Shown: positions 36,869-46,124, counted from the stretch's first letter. The stretch is 64,000 bases of DNA from Cylindrospermum stagnale PCC 7417 (GCF_000317535.1 NC_019757.1:4987501-5051500); one strand, 5' to 3'. The notes: a model not told the origin generated them from the sequence alone. Numbers and translations: made by a program.

Positions 36869-38425
36869 ATGGCAAAAGTCAGTATGGATGCTTTGATTCC
36901 ACGAGAAGCATTTGAAGTAAATAATCAGCTGAATCAAAATACAGGAACGTACACCACAACACTGCGTATAACAGACTTGGAGAAAAAAGAATTTTTCTTT
37001 GCAGATTTACGCAAGCCAGACTTTCAACGAGAAACTAATGACTGGGATGAAAAAAGAATATGTGAGTTTATCGAAAGTTTTCTTGAAGTGGATTTAATAC
37101 CAGCCGTTATCCTATGGAAAGGTACCAGTAGTTATACTTTTATAATTGACGGTTCGCATAGACTGAGTGCTTTAGTAGCATGGATAAATGATGATTATGG
37201 CGATGGTGAAATCTCCCAGAAGTTTTATGAATATAAAATTCCAGAAGAACAGATTGATGCAGCAGATAAGACAAGAAAGTTAATTAATGGAAAAATAGGT
37301 TCTTATCAGGATTACCGCTTGTCTTTAACAGAAAGTCACAATGTTAATCCCAATATAGCTGCCAAGGCAAAACGTTTAGGAACTATTGCTATTCAAATCC
37401 AGTGGGTTGTAGGTGACTCATCTAAAGCAGCAGAATCATTTTTCAAGATCAATCAAAAGGCAGCACCCATAAACGAAACCGAGCTTCGTTTGTTAAGAGC
37501 TAGGAAAAAACCAAATGGGGTTGCTACTCGTGCAATTATCAGGAGTGGAAAGGGTCATAAGTACTGGTCAGGATTTTCTAATGATAAACAGGATAAAATT
37601 CAAGCAATTGCTAAAGAAATAAATGAAATATTTTTTAGTCCTAATTTTAGTAATACAATAAAAACTTTAGATGTGCCAATTGGTGGTAAAAATTATTCTT
37701 CACAAAGTTTAGCTTTAGTTTTAGAATTTGTAAATATAGTAAATAATGTAGAAGATGAAGATAACTTAGAGAAAGATGTGACTGGAGATGAAACACTCCA
37801 ATTTTTAACAAAATCAAGAAAAGTCGCAAAAAGAATAAATAGTGATCATGCCTCCTCTTTAGGTCTACATCCAATTGTATATTTTTACAGTCCCGGAGGT
37901 CGTCATAAGCTTGGTGCATTTTATGGTGTTGTTGCCTTAATACTACATCTTGAAGCTAATAAGTCTTTTGCGAATTTCATCAAAGTTCGCTCTGATTTTG
38001 AATCAATAATTTGGCAGTACGAATACTTGATTACTCAAATAGTTACTAGGAAAAGAAGTGCGATAGATGGATCTAAATATGTGAAATTGTTCTATCTAAA
38101 AATAATTGATGAATTATTGCAAGGAACTCCTAATAACTTTGTTATCAGTAAAACCATAGCTGATCCAGATTTTAAACACTTAAAATTACAAGAAACAGAT
38201 AGTACTGACAACGTTGAGAATCAAGATTTTTCACGAGCAACAAAGTCTGCTGTATTTATTAAAGAGGCGTTATCTCAAGCACTAAGATGTAAAATATGCC
38301 ACGGCTATTTGCATAGTAATTCTATTCAAGTTGACCACATTCTCAGAAAGAGAGATGGTGGATCGGGTACTCAAGATAATGCTCAGTTAACTCATCCATA
38401 CTGCAATTCAACTTTGAAAAACTAA
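36869..38425 (+). CDS. DUF262-type nuclease with C-terminal HNH domain (GmrSD-like)
   Basis: A 518-residue protein with an N-terminal DUF262/ParB-like domain, DFQRE (51-55) and DGSHR (94-98), and a C-terminal HNH nuclease. In the latter, C474 and C477, D489-H490, N504, H509 and C512 form a complete zinc-stabilised HNH site. This combination occurs in type IV-like restriction enzymes (GmrSD) and other anti-phage nucleases, where the DUF262 part hydrolyses NTP. The gene is AT-rich compared with its neighbours and stands alone, which fits horizontal transfer. A Shine-Dalgarno-like AAGGAAG lies before the ATG. The defence role is inferred. Confidence 0.7.
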   Translation: MAKVSMDALIPREAFEVNNQLNQNTGTYTTTLRITDLEKKEFFFADLRKPDFQRETNDWDEKRICEFIESFLEVDLIPAVILWKGTSSYTFIIDGSHRLSALVAWINDDYGDGEISQKFYEYKIPEEQIDAADKTRKLINGKIGSYQDYRLSLTESHNVNPNIAAKAKRLGTIAIQIQWVVGDSSKAAESFFKINQKAAPINETELRLLRARKKPNGVATRAIIRSGKGHKYWSGFSNDKQDKIQAIAKEINEIFFSPNFSNTIKTLDVPIGGKNYSSQSLALVLEFVNIVNNVEDEDNLEKDVTGDETLQFLTKSRKVAKRINSDHASSLGLHPIVYFYSPGGRHKLGAFYGVVALILHLEANKSFANFIKVRSDFESIIWQYEYLITQIVTRKRSAIDGSKYVKLFYLKIIDELLQGTPNNFVISKTIADPDFKHLKLQETDSTDNVENQDFSRATKSAVFIKEALSQALRCKICHGYLHSNSIQVDHILRKRDGGSGTQDNAQLTHPYCNSTLKN

Positions 38426-38499
38426 AAATAAAATAATATATAATGTGGTTTAGGGTGTTGGATTTAACTGTTTTTTAATCTTGTCGTTAATTGCTAAAT

Positions 38500-38683
38500 A
38501 TGCCTGCTGAAACCGTTACTCTTCAAATTCCTGAAATCCTCTATCAGCTATCAGCGCTTGGTAAATACAGCCCATGCTACCCAGCGCCCACTAGAAGAAG
38601 TGAGGCTTCATGCTTTACAAGTTGGTAGTCCCCCTGCGTGGGATGATTGGCCGGGCTACAATTTTGCGTCTGCGAATGAATAA
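38500..38683 (+). pseudogene. Frameshifted small antitoxin-like/hypothetical gene
   Basis: One frame starts MPAETVTLQIPEILYQ. A shift near 38548-38552 is needed to continue as LVNTAHATQRPLEEVRLHAL and then QVGSPPAWDDWP, stopping at 38683. The pieces together look like one of the small cyanobacterial proteins that accompany toxin-antitoxin or PIN genes. As written, the ATG frame ends early. Function unknown. Confidence 0.55.
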
Positions 38684-38764
38684 CCCAGTCATAGTTGTTG
38701 AAGACGCTGGGTAATTAGCGGTTGGCATCCTCCTGCTGACTAATAGACATCTGGTGAAAAAGAA

Positions 38765-38794
38765 TGTAGAGACGTGACATGTCACGTCTCTACA
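38765..38794. repeat. Perfect 30-bp palindrome
   Basis: TGTAGAGACGTGACA followed directly by its reverse complement. It is a dispersed cruciform-type repeat in the 460-bp gap before the dehydrogenase gene. Words such as ATCTGGTGAAAA / TTTTCACCAGAT (near 38749 and 38818) flank it as inverted ends, so it may be the core of a small MITE. Confidence 0.85.
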
Positions 38795-38885
38795 AGGGTT
38801 ACAGATAACGCATATTTAATTTTCACCAGATGTCTAATGACCGATAATTCTTTCCTTCTGGTGAAGTAAGTCATACTTACTACTG

Positions 38886-40058
38886 ATGGCAAACAGGACA
38901 ATAAACTGGTCAAATAAAGGTGATGTTGCCCATACCAGAGTAATGACAGACCGGGTTTTGATTATTGGAGGACGGGGGCGAATTGGTAGCAGTGTGGCTC
39001 AGGATCTAGTCACCCATACCCAGGCACAAATTACCATCACTGGGCGTTCTCCAGAGACGGGACAGGCTGTGAATGTGTCATCGGGAGGGCGAGAACAGTT
39101 TCTGGTGTTGGATTTGGCGGAAGTTGACAAGCTGCGGGAGGCGATCGCAAATTCCGACTTAGTCATTCACTGCGCTGGGCCGTTTCACTACCGAGATACT
39201 AATGTTCTAGAACTCTGCATTGCCCAAGGCGTTAACTATGTAGATGTCAGCGATCACCGTTCCTATACCAGCAAAGCTCTTAACTATCATCAGCAAGCTG
39301 CCGCTGCTGGTGTAACCGCAATCATTAATACTGGCATTTTTCCCGGCATTTCCAACAGCATGGTACGTCAGGGCATCGAGCAATTTGATATCCCAGAAAA
39401 GATACATTTAAGTTATTTAGTTTCTGGTTCTGGCGGTGCTGGTATTACGGTGATGCGGACAACTTTTCTGGGGTTACAACATCCTTTTGAAGCTTGGATT
39501 AATGGTAATTGGCGGTTAATTAAACCTTACACCGACCGAGAAGCTATTAACTTTCCTTCCCCCTATGGACGCAATGGCGTTTACTGGTTTGATATGCCAG
39601 AAACTTTTACCCTGCCCCATGCCTTTCCATCAGTGAAAACTGTAATAACTAAATTTGGCTCTGTTCCTGATTTTTATAACCACCTAACTTGGATAGCAGC
39701 ACATATATTTCCTAAATGGTTAATGCAGCGTCGTTACATGATTGAATTTTTGTCTCATGTCAGTCATTTAATGACCGATGTCACCAATAACTTTAGTGGT
39801 ATTGGGGTAGCAGTACGTGCAGAAGTTACAGGACAAAAAAATGGCGAAACAGCCGTTTATTGTGCAACTGCGCTACATGAAAATACCGCCATCGCTTCAG
39901 GCTACGGCACAGGAAGCATCGCCCAATTATTGCTAGATGGCAAACTCAACAAACCAGGAGTTTTCCCTGTAGAAGAAGCATTGCCTACAAATTTATTTAT
40001 TCAAGTAATGCAAAGCCGAGGAATTCAAATTAATCATAATTGGTTATCGCCATCTTAA
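38886..40058 (+). CDS. Saccharopine-dehydrogenase-like NAD(P)-binding protein
   Basis: A Rossmann-fold reductase of 390 aa. The nucleotide-binding loop VLIIGGRGRIGSSVAQDL lies at about 24-41, followed by LVIHCAGPF and NYVDVSDH, features of the saccharopine dehydrogenase NADP-binding family. The true lysine-pathway enzyme is not implied; such proteins in cyanobacteria have unknown substrates. A second possible ATG at 38943 (MTDRVLIIGG) starts directly at the fold and may be the real start; the longer form adds 19 residues. Confidence 0.75.
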   Translation: MANRTINWSNKGDVAHTRVMTDRVLIIGGRGRIGSSVAQDLVTHTQAQITITGRSPETGQAVNVSSGGREQFLVLDLAEVDKLREAIANSDLVIHCAGPFHYRDTNVLELCIAQGVNYVDVSDHRSYTSKALNYHQQAAAAGVTAIINTGIFPGISNSMVRQGIEQFDIPEKIHLSYLVSGSGGAGITVMRTTFLGLQHPFEAWINGNWRLIKPYTDREAINFPSPYGRNGVYWFDMPETFTLPHAFPSVKTVITKFGSVPDFYNHLTWIAAHIFPKWLMQRRYMIEFLSHVSHLMTDVTNNFSGIGVAVRAEVTGQKNGETAVYCATALHENTAIASGYGTGSIAQLLLDGKLNKPGVFPVEEALPTNLFIQVMQSRGIQINHNWLSPS

Positions 40059-40135
40059 ATAATTAAAAATTAAAAGCTTGTAGTAAGGACTTTAGTCCTT
40101 AAACTAATTGGCTTGAGCGATGAATTGCTCTCTAA

Positions 40136-40333
40136 GAGGATGTCTGATTCGTATCAAAATTGATCGAGATCCCCCCAACCCCCTTTCCAAGGGGGGCAAA
40201 AAGATATGAAAGTGCCCCCATTCGGGAAGCCACTGCGTTGTTTTGGTTCCCAAAGTTGTAGCAAGTGGCGTGGATTTAGGAGGAGCTACGAGTGTTTAAT
40301 TTATCAAAAACAACTGTTAAAATATTTTCTCAG
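40136..40333. repeat. Diverged second copy of the 154-bp MITE
   Basis: It shares GAGGATGT at the left end, then ATCAAAATTGATCGAGATCC and CTACGAGTGTT...TTATCAAAAACAACT with the element at 11929-12082. Its right end has decayed and an unrelated middle of about 70 bp is present. A half-copy of the AAGGACTTTAGTCCTT hairpin (40085-40100) precedes it. It lies between convergent genes. Confidence 0.6.
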
Positions 40334-40350
40334 TTGTTAATTAATTAGAC

Positions 40351-41649
40351 CTATTTAAATTCATTAATTGTAGCAGCACGAGTAGGCTTTATCTGGTTGG
40401 CAATATTGCGTTCATACCAATTCATTAATGGAGTTGCACTAATGCCATGCACAATCACAGAAACTACAATAGTGGTGTAAGTTATCCAAGCAATTTGTTC
40501 ACCAATTTCGCCTTTTAATCCGTGACCAAATGCATAGCCAAGATAATATAAAGAGCCAACACCGCGAATGCCAAACCAACCAAATAACCAGCGAGTTCCT
40601 GAATTTAAACTTCGGCGAGATGAATCAACAGGACGCTTACCAATCGTGCTGATCCAAACCCCTAGAGGTCGGATGACAAAGAATAACAAAACTATGACTA
40701 ACAAAGATTGAGTTGCATATTTTAGCATTTGTGGCCATAATAATATTGACCCCAATAGCAAAATTGTCCCTACTTCTAGCAGCTTTTCCACTCGCTCAAG
40801 AAATTCCAATTGTGCCAAGGGCTGCTCTGGATTTTTGTAACTTTGTTGAACTACTAACCCAGCAACAAATACTGCCAGAAATCCATAGCCATTAATGATT
40901 TCTGTTAGAGAATAAGTAAGCAAAATCGCCCCAATAGCAATAAAATCTTCCATTAATTCATCAACAGAACGGCGTTTTTGAATTCTTTTATCAATCCAAA
41001 CTACTGCTTTAGCGACAATAATTCCCATAACAATGCCAGATGCAATCGCCCAAATTAAATCAACTAACACCCATTGTTTAAACCAGTTATCCCAGTTATT
41101 ATCTTTTAAAGCATAAAGACCAAAATAAACGAAAGGAAATGCTAGAGCATCATTTAACCCACCTTCAGAAGTTAAACCAAACCGCAACTCATCTTGATCA
41201 TTTGTATCAGTCAGTTGCACTTCAGAAGCTAAAACTGGGTCGGTTGGGGCGAGAATTGCGCCTAATAAAATAGCCGCACCCCAATCCATTCCTAAAAATA
41301 ATTTGCCCACAGCAGCCAAGCCAAAAATTGAAATTGGCATCAAAAACCCAATCAGCCGCACTGTGATATCCCAAACAGCTAAGTTTAGGGGCATAACTAT
41401 CTTTAACCCGCAGCTAAATACAGAAATAATCACCACAAATTCCGTTAGGCGCTCCAAAAACTCAGCATTAAATACTTCATCACGACGCAATTCAATCAGC
41501 CCTAAGCCATAGGGACCTAAAAAAATACCAACCACTAGATAGATGAGGGCAAAGGAAAGAGGTAAACGCGAAATCCAGCCTGAACCTAATGTTACTCCCA
41601 GCAAGAGTAGACCAATGACAAGTAAGTCAATAATATAGATATCTACCAT
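40351..41649 (-). CDS. Cation:proton antiporter, CPA1/NhaP-like
   Basis: Integral membrane protein of 432 aa with about 12 hydrophobic segments. The family signatures are GAILAPTDPVLASEV and GLTSEGGLNDALAFPFVYF (the latter containing the ND-type ion-binding residues), plus YLVVGIFLGPYGLGL in helix 2. It would exchange Na+ or K+ for H+ across the cytoplasmic or thylakoid membrane. There is no C-terminal regulatory domain. The promoter faces the P450 gene at 41802. Confidence 0.87.
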   Translation of the reverse strand: MVDIYIIDLLVIGLLLLGVTLGSGWISRLPLSFALIYLVVGIFLGPYGLGLIELRRDEVFNAEFLERLTEFVVIISVFSCGLKIVMPLNLAVWDITVRLIGFLMPISIFGLAAVGKLFLGMDWGAAILLGAILAPTDPVLASEVQLTDTNDQDELRFGLTSEGGLNDALAFPFVYFGLYALKDNNWDNWFKQWVLVDLIWAIASGIVMGIIVAKAVVWIDKRIQKRRSVDELMEDFIAIGAILLTYSLTEIINGYGFLAVFVAGLVVQQSYKNPEQPLAQLEFLERVEKLLEVGTILLLGSILLWPQMLKYATQSLLVIVLLFFVIRPLGVWISTIGKRPVDSSRRSLNSGTRWLFGWFGIRGVGSLYYLGYAFGHGLKGEIGEQIAWITYTTIVVSVIVHGISATPLMNWYERNIANQIKPTRAATINEFK

Positions 41650-41801
41650 GGCGGATTGTATAAAAAATAGGCTGTACTTTGCCAGTTTAGTTGTGATTTC
41701 TTTTAGTGTAGATAACCTATAGATAGATTTTATAAAAATAATTTCTATTCGTTTCTCGATTTGTTAACTTAGTGAGAAAAGAACTAATAGGAATTTTGGT
41801 C

Positions 41802-43169
41802 ATGCAACTCCCAGCTATTCCACAAAGTTCAAAATTTATACAGCGAATTCAGTGGGTTTTTAATCCTTTGCAACTGATGGAAACCTCTGCAAGGGTGCAT
41901 GGAGAATGTTTTGCATTATGCCTGACTAGCGAGCAGCCAATAGTATTGTTTAGCAATCCCCAAGCAATTCAGGAAATTTTTACCGCTTCACTAGAAACTT
42001 TTGATGCTGGTAAGTCAAACCAAATTATCAAACCTTTGTTGGGTGAAAAGTCGTTACTTTTGCTAGATGGCGTCTCTCACCAAAGCCAGCGGCGGTTGTT
42101 AACGCCGCCTTTTCATGGAGAGCGGATGAAAGCTTACGGTCAAACTATTGCTAATATCACCAATCAAGTCATCAGCAATTGGAAAATAGGTACACCTTTT
42201 TCTGTCCGTTCGGCGATGCAAGAAATCTCTCTGAAGGTAATTTTACAAACTGTGTTTGGTCTGCATGAAGGAGAGCGGTTTGCACAATTGGAAGAACGAC
42301 TGCGTTCTTTGCTAAATTTATCTGCTTCTCCAATGCGTGCAAGTATGTTGTTTTTCTCCGCATTACAAGTAGATTTGGGCGCGTGGAGTCCTTGGGGAAA
42401 ATTTTTGCGTCAAAAACAGCAAATTGAAAAACTGCTGGATCTGGAAATTCAGGAACGCAGAGATCATCCTGATGCATCTCGCAACGATATCCTTTCTTTA
42501 ATGTTGTCAGCACGGGACGAAAAGGGCGAACCGATGACTAATGAAGAGTTGCGCGATGAGTTGATGACTCTGTTAGTTGCCGGTCATGAAACTACCGCTT
42601 CAGCTTTAACATGGGCATTGTACTGGATTCATCGCTTGCCAGAAGTGCGGGAAAAACTGCTGGCTGAGTTAGATAATTTTGGTGATAATGCAGATTTGTC
42701 TGAATTTGCTCGTTTGCCTTATCTTACAGCAGTCTGCCAAGAGACGCTACGCATTTATCCTATCGCGATGATTACGTCACCTCGTATTGTCAAAACACCG
42801 ATGAAAATCAGTGGTTATGAATTTCAACCGGGGATAATGCTTGCGCCTTGTATCTATTTAACCCATCGCCGCCCGGATTTATATCCAGAACCGCAACAGT
42901 TTAAACCAGAGCGTTTTTTAGAACGGCAGTTTTCACAGTATGAATATATCCCCTTTGGTGGGGGGAATCGTCGTTGTTTGGGTATGGCGTTTGCTATGTT
43001 TGAAATGAAGCTGGTTTTAGCTACGGTGTTGTCAAATTTGGAGTTTGCGTTGGTTGATAATATACCTGTTAAGCCTATCCGCCGGGGTGTGACTTTAGCG
43101 CCTTCTGGGGGTAAGTGGTTGGTTGCAACCCGTCAGCGGCAAAGGGTGGGGATTCCGGTTGGGGTGTAG
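41802..43169 (+). CDS. Cytochrome P450, CYP110-like
   Basis: A 455-residue P450 from the ATG at 41802 (MQLPAIPQSSKFIQRIQWVF), chosen because AGGA lies 9 nt upstream and the sequence then aligns with the first P450 of this window. A GTG at 41772 would add 10 residues. Heme ligand C392 is in FGGGNRRCLG, ExxR in CQETLRIYP, and the canonical I-helix is AGHETT. It is about 50 percent identical by eye to the gene at 32474, so the two are paralogues. Probable substrates are fatty acids or terpenoids, not determined here. Confidence 0.9.
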   Translation: MQLPAIPQSSKFIQRIQWVFNPLQLMETSARVHGECFALCLTSEQPIVLFSNPQAIQEIFTASLETFDAGKSNQIIKPLLGEKSLLLLDGVSHQSQRRLLTPPFHGERMKAYGQTIANITNQVISNWKIGTPFSVRSAMQEISLKVILQTVFGLHEGERFAQLEERLRSLLNLSASPMRASMLFFSALQVDLGAWSPWGKFLRQKQQIEKLLDLEIQERRDHPDASRNDILSLMLSARDEKGEPMTNEELRDELMTLLVAGHETTASALTWALYWIHRLPEVREKLLAELDNFGDNADLSEFARLPYLTAVCQETLRIYPIAMITSPRIVKTPMKISGYEFQPGIMLAPCIYLTHRRPDLYPEPQQFKPERFLERQFSQYEYIPFGGGNRRCLGMAFAMFEMKLVLATVLSNLEFALVDNIPVKPIRRGVTLAPSGGKWLVATRQRQRVGIPVGV

Positions 43170-43184
43170 TTTAAGATGGAAATA

Positions 43185-43216
43185 GCGATGGCGAAGCGCC
43201 CGCTGGAAGCGATCGC
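43185..43216. repeat. HIP1-associated dispersed repeat
   Basis: GCGATGGCGAAGCGCC followed by CGCTGGAAGCGATCGC, essentially the reverse complement of the unit at 17050-17077 inside the phosphatase gene. Here it is intergenic, just after the P450 stop. The rest of 43217-43516 shows no gene. Confidence 0.85.
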
Positions 43217-43516
43217 ATTTTTATTCATTGCTACAGCACTTCACAAGTGAATAAAGTACACATCTCAATATTATAAATCTTGTGGGGTGGGCCGGACAGC
43301 CCCTGTGTAACTCACTCAGATGAAATATATAGTCTCCAGCAGTGGACACGGATTGAGCAGGAGCTTTCTCTCAGTAATTACCCTTTGTGACAGTTAAGGG
43401 TGCGTAATGTGGGGTACAATTATTTGGTACTGAATCAAAATAATGCAAAGATAAAAAATCCCTTAGTGCTAACCGAGGAATTTTTAATTGCTTAAAGCAA
43501 GGAAAAACAATCAAAA

Positions 43517-43684
43517 ATGACGCCAAATCTTTACCAAGTTGTTCTGGCAAATTTTCTTGGTGTCAGTGTTCGGGCGCTAGAGCGTTACGTACAGCAGGGG
43601 CGTGTTAGCGTCAAATACGAGAAGGGCAAAACTAGACCTACTGCCAACTTTGACTCTGTAGATCTAGAAGCGTTTAAGCTTTAA
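43517..43684 (+). CDS. Small helix-turn-helix-like protein, 55 aa
   Basis: The ORF MTPNLYQVVLANFLGVSVRA continues with LERYVQQGRVSVKYEKGKTR and ends at 43684. The pattern NFLGVSVRALERYVQQG resembles the recognition region of MerR/excisionase-like winged helices, and larger Nostoc proteins with a similar start exist as far as I recall. It may be a complete small regulator or the 5' part of a longer gene cut by the stop at 43682. A terminator follows immediately, favouring a complete unit. Low certainty on function. Confidence 0.55.
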   Translation: MTPNLYQVVLANFLGVSVRALERYVQQGRVSVKYEKGKTRPTANFDSVDLEAFKL

Positions 43685-43689
43685 TTGGG

Positions 43690-43720
43690 ACGCCAAAAAT
43701 AAGGTTTTTCGGCGTTTTTC
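43690..43720 (+). terminator. Rho-independent-type terminator after the small HTH ORF
   Basis: The stem ACGCCAAAAA (43690-43699), loop TAAGG, and TTTTTCGGCGT (43705-43715) are followed by TTTT. It lies 6 nt after the stop of the 55-aa ORF and supports that ORF being an independent transcript. Confidence 0.7.
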
Positions 43721-43832
43721 CGTTCAAAGAGCAATTTTATTTTTGTAACCCTTCCTTAGCAAGGCTTTTAGACATTACGTGGCGGCTCATATCACACTCG
43801 CTACTTTTACCCTAATTAAGAGGAAAAATTAA

Positions 43833-45914
43833 ATGGCTAATTTGTCTAACTATACTAGCTATAATGGCTGTGGCTGCAACTCTTTCATAGGTGATATCCT
43901 AGAAAGAGCGGGTCACAACTTGTTACAGTATCGGAACTTTCTCAAGTTATCGATGGGATCTAATGAACTGCTAGATACCAGTAATAGCTTTGCTGCCACT
44001 GCGAGTAGCATTGCTGCTTCAGAAGAGACACCTGCTACTGATACCCCAAGTCAGGATAACACCGTACCAGATAAAAACTACCCTGCTGATACTATCTACT
44101 TTGGAGGATCTATTCTCACCATGGTCGCAGACGAAGACCGGGTGGAAGCACTGGCCGTGAAAGCAGGCAAAATTGTAGCAGCTGGATCAGAAACAGAAGT
44201 GATGAAACTGAAAGGTTACAACACTGGGATGGTGGATCTCAAGGGCAAATGCCTCATGCCTGGCTTTATCGATCCCCACTCCCATGTGACGATGCAGTCA
44301 GCTAAGTTCTTCACCGTCAATCTCGATCCCGCTCCCATCGGCACGGTGCAATCTATTATTCAAAAAGACGGAGAAAGGCCAGAATTCAGTATTCAGGGAC
44401 AGCTAAGGAAATATATTGAAGAAAAGAAGCCTGCTCTCGGCACCTTAATTATTGGCTGGGGCTACGATGACACCTACTCTAAGGAAAAGAGACATCCTTG
44501 CAAAGAGGAGTTAGATGCTATCTCCACGGATTATCCCATCCTGCTGGTGCATATTTCCAATCATCTATGTGCCTGCAACACTACACTGTTAGAATTGGCT
44601 AAGATAAATGAATCTACCGAAGATCCTGCCGGTGGCGTGATCCGACGGAAAGAGGGTACTAACGAACCCAACGGAGTGTTAGAAGAAAAAGCAATGATGT
44701 TAGTTCTGCCTTACCTCCCAGCTGTCTCTCCTAATAATGCAATGAAGATGCTCGAAGAGGGGCTACAATATTATGCCGCAGCAGGCATCACTACTGCCCA
44801 AGATGGTGCTGCCAGCCTCGGTGGAAAAACTTTGCTAGAAGAAATGGATAAGGCAGGGAAACTGCCTATTGATGTGGTTAGCTATCTCTTATTCACAGGG
44901 GTAGATCAGGCTACCCTTAATCAAATTCCGGGAGTATATTCAAACACTCACAACCCCAGAAATCGCTTTCGCGTAGGTGGCGTGAAATTAGTGGTAGATG
45001 GCTCTATCCAAGGCCGTACAGCTTTTCTGACAGAACCTTACCTTAACTCCCCTGATACACCGATAATTGCTGACAAGTGTTCGGATCAAAAGACTGAGCA
45101 GATGTTTCTCAGTACCAAGATTGATATCAACACGACTGCCAATAGCCTGACAGAAGAAGAAGACAATAACAAAGGCTACTCCGGCTACCCCAATATGAAG
45201 CAAGAGGAGGTGACACAGTGGGTACGGGATTGCGATAGCAGAAATGTCCAAATACTCATTCATACCAATGGGGATGCGGCCACCGATTTTATGATCAACG
45301 CGATCAAGGATCTACGGAAGGTCGATTCATTGCGTGATCTACGAACTACTATCATCCATGCCCAAACTATTCGAGAAGATCAGCTTGACGAAGTTGTTAA
45401 GTATAATTTAATACCATCTTTCTTCCCGATCCATATTGCCTTTTGGGGCGATCGCCATAAAACGCTATTCCTTGGGGATGAGCGTGCAAAACGGATCAGC
45501 CCCGCTCGGTCGGCTCTAGATCGTGGTCTGAAAATCACCCTACATCATGATGCTCCCATTGCGGGAATCAGTATGTTGGCAGTGGCTTCAGCCTCAGTGA
45601 ACAGGATGACCTACGATCAAGAAAATAAGCCTAACGAAGTGCTTGGTGAAGACCAGAAAATTACACCGTTTGAAGCTTTACGGGCTATTACTGCTGATGC
45701 CGCGTGGCAGTATTTTGAAGAAGACCATAAAGGCACTCTAGAGGTCGGTAAACGAGCAGACTTGGTAATACTATCGCAAGATCCTCTGGTAATAGGAAAA
45801 GAAAAGCCATTGGAAATGAAAGATATTGAGGTAGTTGCAACCATTAAAGACGGGCAGCCCATTTATTCACTTGAAGACAAAGCAAGAGTATCAGGTTTGG
45901 CAAGAAGGATTTGA
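43833..45914 (+). CDS. Amidohydrolase (YtcJ-like) with unusual N-terminal extension
   Basis: A metal-dependent amidohydrolase. The HxH metal motif appears in MPGFIDPHSHVTMQ (about 143-156), with further family blocks (VDGSIQGRTAFLTEPYL, VQILIHTNGDAATDFMI, TLHHDAPIAGISML, GKRADLVILSQDPL). The substrate is unknown; relatives act on exocyclic amide or imine bonds. Residues 1-85 are a Cys/Ser/Thr/Asn-rich extension (YNGCGCNSF) not found in typical members. The C-terminus is odd: after KDGQPIYSLE the frame reads DKARVSGLARRI, which is an out-of-frame reading of a REP-associated transposase fragment (from about 45880), so the native end was replaced. GAGGAAA precedes the ATG. Confidence 0.83.
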   Translation: MANLSNYTSYNGCGCNSFIGDILERAGHNLLQYRNFLKLSMGSNELLDTSNSFAATASSIAASEETPATDTPSQDNTVPDKNYPADTIYFGGSILTMVADEDRVEALAVKAGKIVAAGSETEVMKLKGYNTGMVDLKGKCLMPGFIDPHSHVTMQSAKFFTVNLDPAPIGTVQSIIQKDGERPEFSIQGQLRKYIEEKKPALGTLIIGWGYDDTYSKEKRHPCKEELDAISTDYPILLVHISNHLCACNTTLLELAKINESTEDPAGGVIRRKEGTNEPNGVLEEKAMMLVLPYLPAVSPNNAMKMLEEGLQYYAAAGITTAQDGAASLGGKTLLEEMDKAGKLPIDVVSYLLFTGVDQATLNQIPGVYSNTHNPRNRFRVGGVKLVVDGSIQGRTAFLTEPYLNSPDTPIIADKCSDQKTEQMFLSTKIDINTTANSLTEEEDNNKGYSGYPNMKQEEVTQWVRDCDSRNVQILIHTNGDAATDFMINAIKDLRKVDSLRDLRTTIIHAQTIREDQLDEVVKYNLIPSFFPIHIAFWGDRHKTLFLGDERAKRISPARSALDRGLKITLHHDAPIAGISMLAVASASVNRMTYDQENKPNEVLGEDQKITPFEALRAITADAAWQYFEEDHKGTLEVGKRADLVILSQDPLVIGKEKPLEMKDIEVVATIKDGQPIYSLEDKARVSGLARRI

Positions 45915-46083
45915 TCCCCAGGTAATTTTGGATGAGGAAATGTTTAGGCAAAAGTTAGATTACATACACAATAATCCGGTACAACGTGGTTATGTGGATG
46001 AGCCAATTTACTGGCGTTATTCTAGTTGTCGTAATTATATTGGGCAACCGGGGTTGTTGCAGGTGGAGTTGATTGATTTGTGA
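45880..46083 (+). pseudogene. REP-associated tyrosine transposase (RAYT) C-terminal fragment
   Basis: This frame reads KQEYQVWQEGFDPQVILDEE, then MFRQKLDYIHNNPVQRGYVD and EPIYWRYSSCRNYIGQPGLL, the end of an IS200-like Y1 transposase of the RAYT group. The N-terminal two thirds with the HUH and catalytic tyrosine are missing. It overlaps the last codons of the amidohydrolase in another frame. Two hairpins typical of REP sequences follow directly. Confidence 0.8.
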
Positions 46084-46086
46084 GTT

Positions 46087-46124
46087 GAGGCAGAGCCTCT
46101 CTAAGGCATTAAGAGTCGGAGACT
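46087..46124. repeat. REP-like double hairpin next to the RAYT fragment
   Basis: GAGGC-AGA-GCCTC (46087-46099) and AGTC-GGA-GACT (46114-46124), followed by GGGAACGAG. Paired small hairpins beside a RAYT gene end are the expected substrate pattern for this transposase class. Confidence 0.6.
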
